Positions 1 through 8,513 of a stretch of DNA of 46,113 nucleotides are shown one piece after another. This stretch comes from an uncultured Ruminococcus sp. (GTDB lineage: Bacteria; Bacillota; Clostridia; Oscillospirales; Acutalibacteraceae), in assembly GCA_902766885.1 (NCBI GenBank), contig CACXFS010000017.1:1-46113 (forward strand), written 5' to 3'. Each line of letters opens with the position of its first letter. Positions within the stretch are counted from its first letter, which is position 1. Below the pieces are notes generated by a model, which was given only the letters and a program-made list of their open reading frames with translations, was not told where the DNA came from and made no database searches. The position numbers and the translations under genes are program-made.

Positions 1-243
1 AACCTGCGGATTGAGCTTTTCTATTGCCTTTGCCAGACGGATGCCGCCGTGCTTCTCCGTCCACAACTCCAACTCGGTCATCAGCACGTCGCAGCCCTGA
101 GCTTCGGCAAACGCAAGGGCAGGTTTCGGAGCTTGAAAGCTATGCAGCTCCGCCTCAGGGACGATCTGCGAAATATCCTTCTGCATCTCGTTGAGCGCAA
201 ATTTGTTATCATCTACATGGACGATCTTCAAAGCCTTGCGCAT
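1..243 (-). CDS. Response regulator receiver domain, N-terminal fragment (runs off the window)
   Basis: The first 81 residues are visible, starting at the ATG at 243. They read as a CheY-like receiver. A beta strand (LKIVHVDDNK, residues 5-14) carries the acidic pair D11-D12, and the strand CDVLMTELEL (51-60) ends at the phosphoacceptor position. That position is Glu57, where almost all receivers have Asp. A GGIRLAKAIEKLNP helix follows. Small receivers of this type in Clostridia are usually joined to a LytTR or other DNA-binding output domain, but the output domain lies outside the window. The leader contains a terminator-like hairpin (262-301) and a CTTG repeat (341-386), so expression may be conditional. 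The receiver fold is secure; output and partner kinase are unknown. Confidence 0.75.
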   Translation of the reverse strand, partial: MRKALKIVHVDDNKFALNEMQKDISQIVPEAELHSFQAPKPALAFAEAQGCDVLMTELELWTEKHGGIRLAKAIEKLNPQV

Positions 244-261
244 ACCGTCACCTCTGCGGAC

Positions 262-301
262 AACAAAAAGCACAGGGGCAGTGATACACTACTCCTGTGC
301 T
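262..301 (-). terminator. Terminator-like hairpin in the leader of the response regulator
   Basis: Read on the minus strand, AGCACAGG (301-294) pairs with CCTGTGCT (276-269). A second nested stem AGTG/CACT lies inside, and a run of five T follows at 269-265. This is a good intrinsic terminator shape located only about 20 bases before the start codon of the response regulator. It could end upstream read-through or act as an attenuator. No anti-terminator was worked out. Confidence 0.55.
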
Positions 302-340
302 GAATATAACGTATAGTTTGTAAAAAGGGCGCAGTTATGC

Positions 341-386
<46 letters not shown>

Positions 387-556
387 ACGAGCATACCCTG
401 TCCCTCTCTTTCTGTCAAGCTGAATTATAAAAATATTCTTATTAATTATATCATGTTCTACAATTAAAGGCAAGAGCTTGAGATGAATTGATGATGGATT
501 TTTTCTGCTTTTTATGAATCTGTTTTACCTCTTTATCAGTACAACTCCGAAAAGCA

Positions 557-599
557 AAAAAGCAAACGCCGTGCGAATTACACACAGCGTTTGCTTTTT
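557..599. terminator. Bidirectional intrinsic terminator
   Basis: AAAAAGCAAACGC (557-569) pairs perfectly with GCGTTTGCTTTTT (587-599). The A and T runs at the two ends make it work on either strand. On the minus strand it lies 220 bases past the nitroreductase stop and is the first clear terminator for the ArsR-nitroreductase operon. Confidence 0.75.
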
Positions 600-610
600 G
601 GCTCCCAATC

Positions 611-660
611 GGCTAATACACTTATGATTTCAAATCATCCTTATGAGTATCAGCCTTTTG
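611..660 (+). other. Branched inverted repeat of unknown role in a gene-free stretch
   Basis: GGCTAATAC (611-619) pairs with GTATCAGCC (647-655) with one G-U pair. Inside it ATGATTT and AAATCAT form a second short stem, and TTTTG follows on the plus strand. The 474-818 interval has no credible gene. It holds this element, the terminator at 557-599 and otherwise AT-rich sequence. The element may be a second terminator, a REP-like repeat or part of a small RNA. Confidence 0.35.
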
Positions 661-818
661 ATGTCCCTTTTACTTTATAAAAATCAAGGAAAAAACTTGT
701 GTTGTTTCTAATAGGAAAATGTGCATTTTCAGGAACGGCACATGGGTAGTTCCGTTGTAACATATATTTATTCTAACCTTATTAGCTTTATTACTGTTTT
801 TTCATTTTAATTATATCA

Positions 819-1484
819 TTATCCCCAAGTGAAATTTTCCTTGCCTGCGCCGATTTCAAAATGATATTTTACTATACCGAGGTCTATTTTTGTATAAAAG
901 CCTGTTCCTGCTTTTGCTGTTACCTTTCCGTTATCAAGGTTTAGAGTAAACTTCTGCTGATTCATCGCTGTAGGTGCAAGAAGTGCTGATTCAACGCCTG
1001 ACTTAAACCATTCGGGGGAATTGCTGTTTAGGTTGCTTACTGCTTCCGCAGGCTTTGATTTATGCTGTACGCCTTGAGTTTTTCCGTAGCCGAGTGCGAT
1101 AACAACTGTTAATTTCTCACCTTTGTTAATTTGAAAAGCACCGTTTACTTTTTTGTAGCTCATAGCAACCCAGCAGGTATTCAGTCCGAGCTGTTGTGCT
1201 TTCAGCACCAGACGTTCTCCGTAACATCCGCACAATTCATCGAGCCTGTCACCCTTTTTGCCGATAAGTGCGATATAATTTGTAACACCGCTGAACTTTC
1301 CGTAATGCGCCATAAAGCTGTCAAACGCTTTTGGCTCATTTGTGACAAGCTGAATGTGAAGATTTCCCTCTTTATTGCAAGCTTCAATTTCAGTCTGCAA
1401 GGCGTTTAAAATTTCCTTTTCAACAGCTCTTTCTTCGTACTGACGAACGCTGTGGCGGTTTTTGATTGCTTCAATTAAATCCAT
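819..1484 (-). CDS. Nitroreductase family protein
   Basis: This is a 221-residue FMN-dependent nitroreductase-fold protein, cytoplasmic, expected to reduce nitro compounds, quinones or similar substrates with NAD(P)H. The N-terminal motif AIKNRHSVRQYEER (residues 6-19) is the family's FMN phosphate-binding signature. The middle segment ERLVLKAQQLGLNTCWVA (about 90-107) is the usual helix and strand next to the flavin, and VIALGYGK (128-135) is the typical C-terminal strand. It resembles the subgroup often called putative TM nitroreductase, in which two half-domains sit in one chain. A GGAGG ribosome site sits just before the ATG. It begins 15 bases after the stop of the ArsR-type regulator and is surely co-transcribed with it, so that regulator probably controls it. 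The exact substrate cannot be told. Confidence 0.88.
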   Translation of the reverse strand: MDLIEAIKNRHSVRQYEERAVEKEILNALQTEIEACNKEGNLHIQLVTNEPKAFDSFMAHYGKFSGVTNYIALIGKKGDRLDELCGCYGERLVLKAQQLGLNTCWVAMSYKKVNGAFQINKGEKLTVVIALGYGKTQGVQHKSKPAEAVSNLNSNSPEWFKSGVESALLAPTAMNQQKFTLNLDNGKVTAKAGTGFYTKIDLGIVKYHFEIGAGKENFTWG

Positions 1485-1499
1485 AATTTTCCTCCGGTT

Positions 1500-1850
1500 T
1501 CATATATTATCACCGCTTCTGTCGGGCAGAGATTCCATAATTTCTTTTGCGTGGGTGAGCATTTGCAAAAGTCTGTTCATTGCATCAGCATCGGCGTCAA
1601 AATAGTAATAGTTCTTTGTCCCCTCACGACGCATTTTAACAATGCCTGCCTCTCTGAGTATTTTCAGGTGATGTGAAACAGCAGGACGTGACAGATTTGT
1701 CTTTTGAGTTATAGCACCAACACGCACACCGCCGCATTCGCCCATCTGCATCATTTCAAGAATAAGGTGCTGGCGGTTTTCGTCTCCGAGCGCCAAAAGC
1801 GTTTTCTGACACGCCTTGAATTCATCAGCCAAATCAATTATTTTTTTCAA
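1500..1850 (-). CDS. ArsR-family winged-helix repressor
   Basis: This 116-residue DNA-binding protein has the ArsR layout. Helix ALGDENRQHLILEMM (about 20-34) is followed by a recognition helix LSRPAVSHHLKILREAGIV (53-71) and a beta wing RREGTKNYYYFDAD (74-87). No CxC metal-binding motif is seen in the recognition helix. The cysteines present (C13, C39) are not in the classical ArsR positions, so the signal may not be a metal. The start is a TTG at 1850, preceded at normal distance by AGGATG. It is the first gene of a two-gene operon with the nitroreductase and probably represses that operon and itself. Confidence 0.9.
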   Translation of the reverse strand: MKKIIDLADEFKACQKTLLALGDENRQHLILEMMQMGECGGVRVGAITQKTNLSRPAVSHHLKILREAGIVKMRREGTKNYYYFDADADAMNRLLQMLTHAKEIMESLPDRSGDNI

Positions 1851-1940
1851 AATTTCACATCCTATTTGTTTATCTGTTTAAACCATTACACCACATAATC
1901 TTGCAAAAGATACATTCGTAAAGAAAATCAAGACAAATGA

Positions 1941-1976
1941 ATTAAAAATAACAGCGACAAAATTACCTGCCGCTGT
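1941..1976 (-). terminator. Intrinsic terminator of the small membrane protein gene
   Basis: On the minus strand ACAGCG (1976-1971) pairs with CGCTGT (1956-1951) around a 14-base loop and is followed by TATTTTTAAT. It lies 15 bases past the stop codon at 1991. Confidence 0.7.
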
Positions 1977-1990
1977 CATATCATAACAAT

Positions 1991-2323
1991 TCATTCCTTA
2001 TTGTCTTCTGAATTTTTTCTTCCCTTTCTGCCGTGCATTTTCTCGTCGTGGTTTATTCCCTTTACCTTGAACAGAATCAAATAGCCTGCGATAAGTGCAA
2101 GGAAGGTTGTCTGTGTGTAGAAAAGTGCATAGTCCTTGCTGCTGAAATCGGGTGAATCGTAATCCTTGAGCGAGCTGTCGGGTGATACGGTATAGAGCGG
2201 AACGTATTTGTCGTCCTGCGAAGAAATTACCGCCTCATCAACGCTTGATGCAGATACCGTCACCGCAGTGCAGGAAAGCAGCAAAGAAAGGCATATTAAA
2301 ACTACAGATAAAGCTTTTTTCAT
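1991..2323 (-). CDS. Small exported protein with one C-terminal membrane segment
   Basis: This is a 110-residue protein of no family I recognise. It opens with a signal peptide: MKK, then a hydrophobic stretch LSVVLICLSLLLSCTAVTVSA ending near residue 25. The cysteine at 17 follows LLLS but the context is not a clear lipobox. A short acidic, serine-rich extracytoplasmic segment follows. Residues about 66-86 (ALFYTQTTFLALIAGYLILF) form a transmembrane helix, and the tail is strongly charged (KMHGRKGRKNSEDNKE) and presumably cytoplasmic. A GGAGTTG ribosome site precedes the ATG. The gene stands alone with its own terminator. Such single-pass proteins are common in Ruminococcus-like genomes; no function can be assigned. 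Confidence 0.7.
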   Translation of the reverse strand: MKKALSVVLICLSLLLSCTAVTVSASSVDEAVISSQDDKYVPLYTVSPDSSLKDYDSPDFSSKDYALFYTQTTFLALIAGYLILFKVKGINHDEKMHGRKGRKNSEDNKE

Positions 2324-2394
2324 CTATTAACAACTCCGTATAAGTATTTCATTTATTATACCACGGTTTACAACGCCGTTCAACAATATAGCAC

Positions 2395-2431
2395 AAAAAA
2401 TAAGCACAGCATTGCACTGCGCTCATTTTTT
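2395..2431. terminator. Bidirectional intrinsic terminator after the AraC-type gene
   Basis: AGCACAG (2403-2409) pairs with CTGCGCT (2417-2423) with one wobble. An A run lies at 2395-2400 and a T run at 2425-2431. On the minus strand it follows the stop of the AraC-family regulator at 2449. Confidence 0.65.
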
Positions 2432-2448
2432 TGAATTATGAAGAGATG

Positions 2449-3285
2449 TTATTTTTCAGTAATTTTCTGCTTTTTATATTCCATCGGCGTACACCCGTAG
2501 ATTTTCTTGCAAATCTCAATAAACGACTTTACATTCGGAAAACCGTTGTTCATAGCCGCCTTTGTAACAGTCTGCCCTTTATACAGCATTTCATTGAGTG
2601 CGTGTTCAAGCCGAACGCTGTTTAAGTACTGAGTAAAATTTGTGCCTGTAATATTCTTGAAATACTTTGAAAAATATGAAGAAGTAAGTCCTACAAGGTC
2701 TGCCATATCCTTCAGATTTATATTCTCGTTATAATTACAGCCTATGTACTCAATAATAGTTTTTGCGTATGCAAAGTTATCCGGCAGGTTAGTCGGAAGC
2801 AGGTTTTTCTTTTCAACAACACATTCACTCAGAAGCAAGTGATAGATATCCATAAAAACAGCATTGACCTTTAAAAGCTTGTATTCATCATCGCTTTCCA
2901 TAATTGAAACAAGCTTTTTCAACATTTCGCTTATCCTGCCCCTGCTCTCAGCTTTGATTTTGAATTCTATGCGGTCGATTTCTTCACAAAACGACCGCAT
3001 ATATTCCTTGGAGAGAAGAACAACTATATATTTAATGACTTTGTTTTTATCGGGTGCACTTGTGATATGTATTTCTTCACTGTTGCAGAAATAAAATTCA
3101 CCGCTGTTAATTTGTATGTTTTCTCCGCTGATTTTTGCATCAAGCACACCGTCAATCATATAGACTAACTCAAGTTCTTTGTGCCAATGCAAAAAGGTAT
3201 TGCAACGCCAGCCGGGCTTGTCCTGCATAAGCACCTTGCCCGGAAGACTGCCGTCATATTTTACCACTTCATATATATACGTCAT
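2449..3285 (-). CDS. AraC/XylS-family transcriptional regulator
   Basis: This 278-residue regulator has an N-terminal cupin-like ligand domain: HWHKELELVYMIDG at 33-46, with the HxH-E pattern typical of AraC sensor domains, and INSGEFYFCNSEEIH at 59-73. It has a C-terminal AraC DNA-binding domain of two helix-turn-helix units: NINLKDMADLVGLTSSYFSKYFK at about 188-210 and TVTKAAMNNGFPNVKSFIEICKKIYGCTPMEYKK at about 239-272. This class usually responds to a sugar or oligosaccharide. No transporter or glycosidase sits next to it. The neighbouring secreted dockerin phosphoesterase is downstream on the map but transcriptionally upstream. A hairpin occupies its 5' untranslated region. Confidence 0.92.
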   Translation of the reverse strand: MTYIYEVVKYDGSLPGKVLMQDKPGWRCNTFLHWHKELELVYMIDGVLDAKISGENIQINSGEFYFCNSEEIHITSAPDKNKVIKYIVVLLSKEYMRSFCEEIDRIEFKIKAESRGRISEMLKKLVSIMESDDEYKLLKVNAVFMDIYHLLLSECVVEKKNLLPTNLPDNFAYAKTIIEYIGCNYNENINLKDMADLVGLTSSYFSKYFKNITGTNFTQYLNSVRLEHALNEMLYKGQTVTKAAMNNGFPNVKSFIEICKKIYGCTPMEYKKQKITEK

Positions 3286-3297
3286 ATTATCTCCTGC

Positions 3298-3334
3298 CTG
3301 AGCAAAGGAAAGTACAATCTGTCCCTTTGCTCAG
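3298..3334 (-). promoter_or_regulatory. Perfect 11-bp inverted repeat just upstream of the AraC-type ribosome site
   Basis: CTGAGCAAAGG (3334-3324 on the minus strand) and CCTTTGCTCAG (3308-3298) are perfect complements with a 15-base loop. They end only a few bases before AGGAG (3296-3292) of the AraC-type gene. No T run follows, so this is not a normal terminator. It could be an autoregulatory operator or an RNA hairpin that sets access to the ribosome site. Confidence 0.5.
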
Positions 3335-3420
3335 TTCTCACTTATAAATATAAATATTATTTTGATTTAATTATAAACCAAATCAAGCGGAGATTCAACA
3401 GATTAATTAATGCGTTGCAG

Positions 3421-6400
3421 TTAAGCTTCTACAGATTCCGTTTCAGCAGGAACATAGCTTACATTCAGAGTATTTGTTTCGGGATTATATACTAAGCTTA
3501 GCTTCATTCCCTCGCTCAAGCCCTTGATTGTAATGCTCTTTCCTCTTGAGGTGCTTGCTGAAAGTGAATAGGTTTCGGAAGTTTCGGTATCTGCGGTGAT
3601 TGTCAATGATGTGCTTGCGGCAACGCAGTTAAACTCGCTCTTAACCATATCAAACACATTACAGCTTATGTTATTTGACGAGATTGTTGTAAATTCCAGA
3701 GCGTATGTGCCGTTGTCCTGCTCTTCAAAGAATGTATCTCTGGCATCCCAAGCGTGCTCGTCTGTTGCATAATAGCACAGAACGTAGTGCTCGTTATCCT
3801 TTTCCTCGCCTGCGGGGACATAGTTTACATCTACTGTATTTGTGTCAGGGTGATAAACGAAGTTAATCTTCATTCCCTCGGTCAAGCCCTTGATTGTGAT
3901 GCTCTTGCCTCTTGATGCGCTTGCAGAGAGAAAATACGTTTCGGAAACTTCAACATCTCCTGCAATTGTAAGTGATGTGCTTGCGGCAACGCAGTTAAAC
4001 TCGTTGTTTACAAGGTCAAATACGTTACAACTAATGCTCGGAGCACTGTCGGCAACATAAGTGAATGTGTAAGTTCCGTCGTTCTTCTTTGTGAAATAAG
4101 AAGTCTTATCGTCCCAACTGTGCGTTTCTGAGTAATAGCAAAGTGCGTAGTCAGCCTCTGCGGGTTCAATAACGTCTATTGTACCGGGAGCAGGTGTGTA
4201 GTCTACCCATTTCTGAGTTGCGCTGTCATAGAGCATTCCGTTGATTGATTCGCACATAGTTGTGTCGTTTACAGCAACAAACTGAGTCTGCCATGCAGAG
4301 CCGTTGTAAGCCTGGAACTGTAATTTATCAATGTTTTCCGAATAGAATTCCTCTGCTTTGTAGGTGTATCTGAATACGGTAAGACCTCCGAATTTATCGG
4401 TTGTCTGAATCATATTTCTCTGTCCCCATACATTGTCGCCGGCATCAAAGCAGATGTTGGACTTAACAGTATATTTTGATGTCAGCCATTCTTCGGGAGC
4501 GGCAAAGTAAATTACAAGGTCTTTGTCATAGCCCTGTGTTGTTTTGCCTTTGATGTAATCAGCAATATCAGTCAGATTATCCATTGCATCTTTCAGCTCA
4601 AGATAACTCTGATAATTCTCGTCGGTATCCTCAGCAAAATTAATATCCTTATATGCTCTGTAGAGCTTTTTCAGATTCTGATACTGGTCATAGGAGCTGA
4701 AACTGTAGTAGTCAGCAAGCACCTTTTCAACCGCTGAAAGGATATTTTCATCAGCCTTTTCAATCGGGAATCTTGTGAAAAAGTCTGCAAGATATTTCTG
4801 AATGTTAGTAGCGTCAACTGCATTAACAGCTTCGTTTCCGTCAACGTCAGCTGCCTTTATCTGATCATCATCAAAAGCTTCCAATTCTGCAATATACTTC
4901 TGAACTAATGATACGTCTTTGACAGATACAATTCCGTCTTTAGTTACGTCACCATATAAGAAATTTACTGAACTTTCAGATAAATTAATGTTTGAAAGAG
5001 CCGAAATTTCGGAATTGTCTGACGAGTCTGTTATTTCATCGGGTGTGCTTTCACCTTTAACGGTTGAAGGTTCGGTTTCAACAATTTCAGCTGTAGTTTC
5101 TGTTGATTCGGGAGTTGTTTCTTCGGTAGCTGTCGGCTCTGTTGAGTCTGTCGGCTCGGTTGATTCAGACGGCTCTGTAGGAAGTTCTCCTCCGTTAAAC
5201 AGAGAAGCTGTTACGTTGTATTTTCCCGAAGTTGTTGTGCCGTCGGGAGTAAAGCAATTGTTTGTACCGTCAAGCGTAATGTCAACAGTCTGCTTTTTGT
5301 TACCTGCGTTGTTGAAAATAATATACTGGAATGACGCAGGAACTTCGGCACAATAAATATCGTTGCCGTATTCATCTGTTGAATAGTAACTGCATCCGTA
5401 GCCGGGCCATACGCAGGTAGAGGTGTCAGCATCGCTCCAACCGTAGCAGTCAACCGACTCCCACTTTGTTGTATTCACATAGTAGTATGTAACTGTTTCA
5501 ACGCCATCGGGAAGTGTTGAGCCTGTAACGGCTGTTGTTCCTGAAGTAGTTGCCTGCGTTGTTGCGTTGGTTTCTTCAATACTTGAATGTCTGCTGCCCT
5601 GCATAATGTAGGAATAAGCAGGATAGATTTTTTCATCGCAGAGGTTTGCACCGTAATAAATTACATTGCCGTCGTAAACTTCTACATAGTAGCCCTGTGA
5701 AAGACCGTCATAGAAGGTATAATCAAGCGAATGGGAACTTGAGCTCGGGTGAGTCGGTCCTGCAACAGAAGGATTGTGAATCATATTGCAGGCTGTGCCG
5801 TCTTCGTTTGAGTAGTTATATCCCATATTGAAGTCTTCGTGTGTGTGGCCCGACATCCAGATTATGTTGGGATACTTGTCCATGAGCGCCTTGAATCTGA
5901 CGGTTGTAATATTAGAAGTTGACAGATGAGCCTTATAATATGGATTATCCATATCATCGCCTGCGCCATATCCGTTTATAGGTGAGTGCTGAATTAAGTA
6001 AATGTTATATCCTTTGCCGTAATTTTCAGCCAAGAGCTTTGAAACCCATTCAAGCTGTTCTTCGGAAAATTCATCGCAGGAGCTCGGGTCTGAAGAATTT
6101 TCGAGAGCCATAAAGATGAACATATCACCTGTTGTCGGCTCTGTAACGTAATAATACGGCTTGTTAGCATCGTAGTTTTCCTTTGTATTGTCTGTACCCG
6201 ACGCTCTTACGAATTCCTTGTTACCGCTCTGAACGCCCGTTCTCATATCGTGATTTCCGTTTGACTCGTAAACGGGATTGTCGTAATCGGAGTCAGCAAG
6301 AATCTGCTCGTAAATGTCCCATTCCTTTTTCGGGCCTGATGCGTTTGTCACGCTGTCGCCCGAAGTTACGATAAAGTCAGTACCCATATCGCTTGCATAT

Positions 6401-6948
6401 TTCAGAGCAGCTTCCCAGTGCTTGCTTGCGTTAACGTAAAAACCGCCTGCATCAATATGTATGTCGGAATATGAATTAAATGTGTAGAGTGAATCTTCGG
6501 GTGAGTAAGGCAGCTGCTTGTTTTCGGGAACGTCATACACCGAATAAGCGTCTGCTACGCTCGGATACTCGGCAAAATTACCTGTATCGTCTGCCTTGAC
6601 AGCAATAATTTTCTTAGCGTCGGCAGGAATTGCTGTGTGGTAATCAAACTCGAATGTTCCTGTCTCTCCGGCAGCAAGAGTCATTGAGTCGATTTCGTAA
6701 TAACCCTCAAGAGCTTTTTCGTCATCAGCCCAATAAAGGTTGTACTTGCCCTCATCAGCGGGAGTAAACGTGATTGTACCCTCGGCATATCCGGGAGTAT
6801 CAGCGTCAGTACCCGTGAACTGATAAGCGATTGCAGAATTATTTTCTGCTGTGTATGCCGCTGCCGACATAACAGTTGTGCTTGTGAGCAGGCACAAGCA
6901 GAGTAAACTTGATAAAATAGATTTAAGTAAATGCTTCTTTTTAATCAA
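3421..6948 (-). CDS. Secreted calcineurin-like metallophosphoesterase with CBM-like domain, dockerin and two C-terminal repeat modules
   Basis: About 1175 residues. I prefer the TTG at 6948 as start because AAAGGA sits eight bases before it; the ATG at 6957 lies directly against that site. Order of parts: signal peptide (to about 32); beta-rich domain; calcineurin-fold phosphoesterase with SDIHID (D162, H164), GD (197-198), GNHD (231-234), IQH (H321) and GHTH (367-370), a complete two-metal site; a tryptophan-rich domain with YYYVNTTKW and WPGYGCSYYS (about 487-569) like starch-binding CBM26-type modules; a Thr/Pro/Glu-rich linker (589-647); a type I dockerin with both calcium loops (664-725); an alpha-helical segment; then two tandem modules of about 110 residues (about 934-1046 and 1055-1170), each with CNVF and ASRGKSITIKGL-like blocks. 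The dockerin predicts docking to a cohesin scaffold. The substrate is unknown. Confidence 0.9.
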   Translation of the reverse strand: MIKKKHLLKSILSSLLCLCLLTSTTVMSAAAYTAENNSAIAYQFTGTDADTPGYAEGTITFTPADEGKYNLYWADDEKALEGYYEIDSMTLAAGETGTFEFDYHTAIPADAKKIIAVKADDTGNFAEYPSVADAYSVYDVPENKQLPYSPEDSLYTFNSYSDIHIDAGGFYVNASKHWEAALKYASDMGTDFIVTSGDSVTNASGPKKEWDIYEQILADSDYDNPVYESNGNHDMRTGVQSGNKEFVRASGTDNTKENYDANKPYYYVTEPTTGDMFIFMALENSSDPSSCDEFSEEQLEWVSKLLAENYGKGYNIYLIQHSPINGYGAGDDMDNPYYKAHLSTSNITTVRFKALMDKYPNIIWMSGHTHEDFNMGYNYSNEDGTACNMIHNPSVAGPTHPSSSSHSLDYTFYDGLSQGYYVEVYDGNVIYYGANLCDEKIYPAYSYIMQGSRHSSIEETNATTQATTSGTTAVTGSTLPDGVETVTYYYVNTTKWESVDCYGWSDADTSTCVWPGYGCSYYSTDEYGNDIYCAEVPASFQYIIFNNAGNKKQTVDITLDGTNNCFTPDGTTTSGKYNVTASLFNGGELPTEPSESTEPTDSTEPTATEETTPESTETTAEIVETEPSTVKGESTPDEITDSSDNSEISALSNINLSESSVNFLYGDVTKDGIVSVKDVSLVQKYIAELEAFDDDQIKAADVDGNEAVNAVDATNIQKYLADFFTRFPIEKADENILSAVEKVLADYYSFSSYDQYQNLKKLYRAYKDINFAEDTDENYQSYLELKDAMDNLTDIADYIKGKTTQGYDKDLVIYFAAPEEWLTSKYTVKSNICFDAGDNVWGQRNMIQTTDKFGGLTVFRYTYKAEEFYSENIDKLQFQAYNGSAWQTQFVAVNDTTMCESINGMLYDSATQKWVDYTPAPGTIDVIEPAEADYALCYYSETHSWDDKTSYFTKKNDGTYTFTYVADSAPSISCNVFDLVNNEFNCVAASTSLTIAGDVEVSETYFLSASASRGKSITIKGLTEGMKINFVYHPDTNTVDVNYVPAGEEKDNEHYVLCYYATDEHAWDARDTFFEEQDNGTYALEFTTISSNNISCNVFDMVKSEFNCVAASTSLTITADTETSETYSLSASTSRGKSITIKGLSEGMKLSLVYNPETNTLNVSYVPAETESVEA

Positions 6949-7157
6949 GATTATCATCCTTTCTTGTTAAAATAAATAATATTTCCGTTTCCAATTTATA
7001 ATTATTATATATTTTTCCTTTGCAAATTCATAGTCGAAAAGAGTGTAAAAGATTGTTGTTTTTCGTGTTAGCTTTCGCTAATCCACAACGAAAGTCACAA
7101 AACCAGCCGTTAATCATTCATAATACATCTTATACATCATTGTCATTAATTGTTTTA

Positions 7158-7199
7158 CAAGTAAATAACCGCCCACATATCCGAAATATGAGCGGTTAT
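7158..7199 (-). terminator. Terminator of the Rieske/FAD oxidoreductase gene
   Basis: On the minus strand ATAACCGC (7199-7192) pairs with GCGGTTAT (7172-7165), with further pairing CATAT/ATATG inside and TTACTTG after. It lies just past the stop at 7212. The remaining 6949-7157 interval is AT-rich promoter-type sequence for the phosphoesterase and shows no gene. Confidence 0.6.
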
Positions 7200-7211
7200 C
7201 TGTAATATTAA

Positions 7212-8513
7212 TTATTTGAATGTTCCGTTTGCAGGATTATCAAGCACTTTTCCGTTTTCCGAAAAACGTGAGCCATGGCAAGGACAATCCCACGAATTTT
7301 CGGCTCTGTTCCACTTCAGCGCACAGCCGAGATGAGGACACCGGTGTTCGCTAACTGTGAGCAGATTTTTTGTCGTTTCAAAACCATTTAAAAATAGTTG
7401 TGACTTTAAAATACTGCGTGACGGGTTAAACACCTCGGCAAAATCATTTTGCTTTCCGAGCACAAGGTCGCTTAAAATCATAGCAGAAACCATTGCCGAC
7501 GTCATTCCCCATTTATTGAAGCCGCAGGCAACGTAGAAATTCGGAGTACGTTTGGAGTACTGCCCTATATACGGTACTCCGTCAAGACTTATGCAGTCCT
7601 GCGCCGCCCATGAATACTCCTCATGAGCTTTCGGATAAACCGTCTTTGCAAAGGCACGCAGTTCGCACCAGTTGCCGCCCTGTTTTCCGGTTCGGTGTCC
7701 TCCTCCGCCAAGCAATAGCAATTTTCCGTAATTTCGAAACGACATTCCCTTTTTGTTCTCATCAACGTACATTCCGTCAACATTCTGCGCATTTTTAAGC
7801 GCAATAACGTAGGAACGGTGCTGATAGAGCTTGAGAAAATAACTGCCGTGCTTGTTGATAAACGGAAAATGTGTTGCCGCAATCACCTTGTCGGCATAGA
7901 TTTTTCCGCTTTGTGTAACAGCGGTTGTTCCAATCATTTCGCTTATAAAGGTATTTTCAAAAATATTAAGTCCGTCGGAAATTGCAGCGATAAATTTAAG
8001 CGGATTAAACTGCGCCTGATTCGGAAATTTCACTGCACCTACGGTCTTTTTCGGTATGATAACATTCTCGCAGAACTCGGCATCGCTTCTGATTTTTTGC
8101 AGGGCTTTCATTTCTTTTTCAAGAATTTTTCGGTTGTAAACCGAGTAAACGTAATTATCCCTGCGTTCAAAATCACAGTCAATACTCTTGCTAAGCTCAC
8201 AATACTTTTCCAAGGCAAGCTCATTTGCTTTAAGGTACATCTGCGAAAAATAAGCGCCCCTGTCGGCAAGGATTTTATGGTAGACAAGACCATGCTGGGC
8301 GGTTATCTTTGCGGTGGTGTCGTGAGTAATCCCCGAGCATATCCTGCCCTTGTCAACAAGGACGTACTTCACGCCGCTTTGGTGCAGAAAATATGCAGTC
8401 AGAATTCCTGCAATACCTCCGCCGATGATTAAAACATCGGTGTGAATATCGCCGTCAAGCTTTGGAAACTGCGGTAGGCTTGCAGTCTGCTCCCAGACTG
8501 ATTTTTTGTTGGC
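7212..8513 (-). pseudogene. FAD-dependent oxidoreductase with C-terminal Rieske domain, reading frame broken at the start
   Basis: The frame 8513-7212 (about 433 codons) encodes a full DAO-type FAD protein fused to a Rieske [2Fe-2S] domain, like the YhfW family. The Rossmann motif IIGGGIAG lies just after VWEQTASLPQFPKLDG. The middle carries substrate-domain features such as GGGHRTGKQGG. The Rieske ligands are CPHLGC and CPCHGS near the end. No start codon exists in this frame: a TAA at 8514-8516 closes it immediately upstream and no ATG, GTG or TTG precedes the FAD motif. An ATG at 8520 would read MLSQQK and enter the correct frame only if the A6 tract (plus strand 8502-8507) had five A. The first usable in-frame start, GTG at 8372, would lose the FAD-binding motif. 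So it is a frameshifted gene, an assembly error or a slippage-controlled gene. Confidence 0.75.

Noticed and set aside
4919-5356. 145-codon plus-strand frame inside the phosphoesterase gene
   Set aside because: Antisense of the Thr/Pro/Glu linker and dockerin; composition bias keeps it open.
7818-8432. 204-codon plus-strand frame
   Set aside because: Antisense of the well-supported FAD/Rieske gene.
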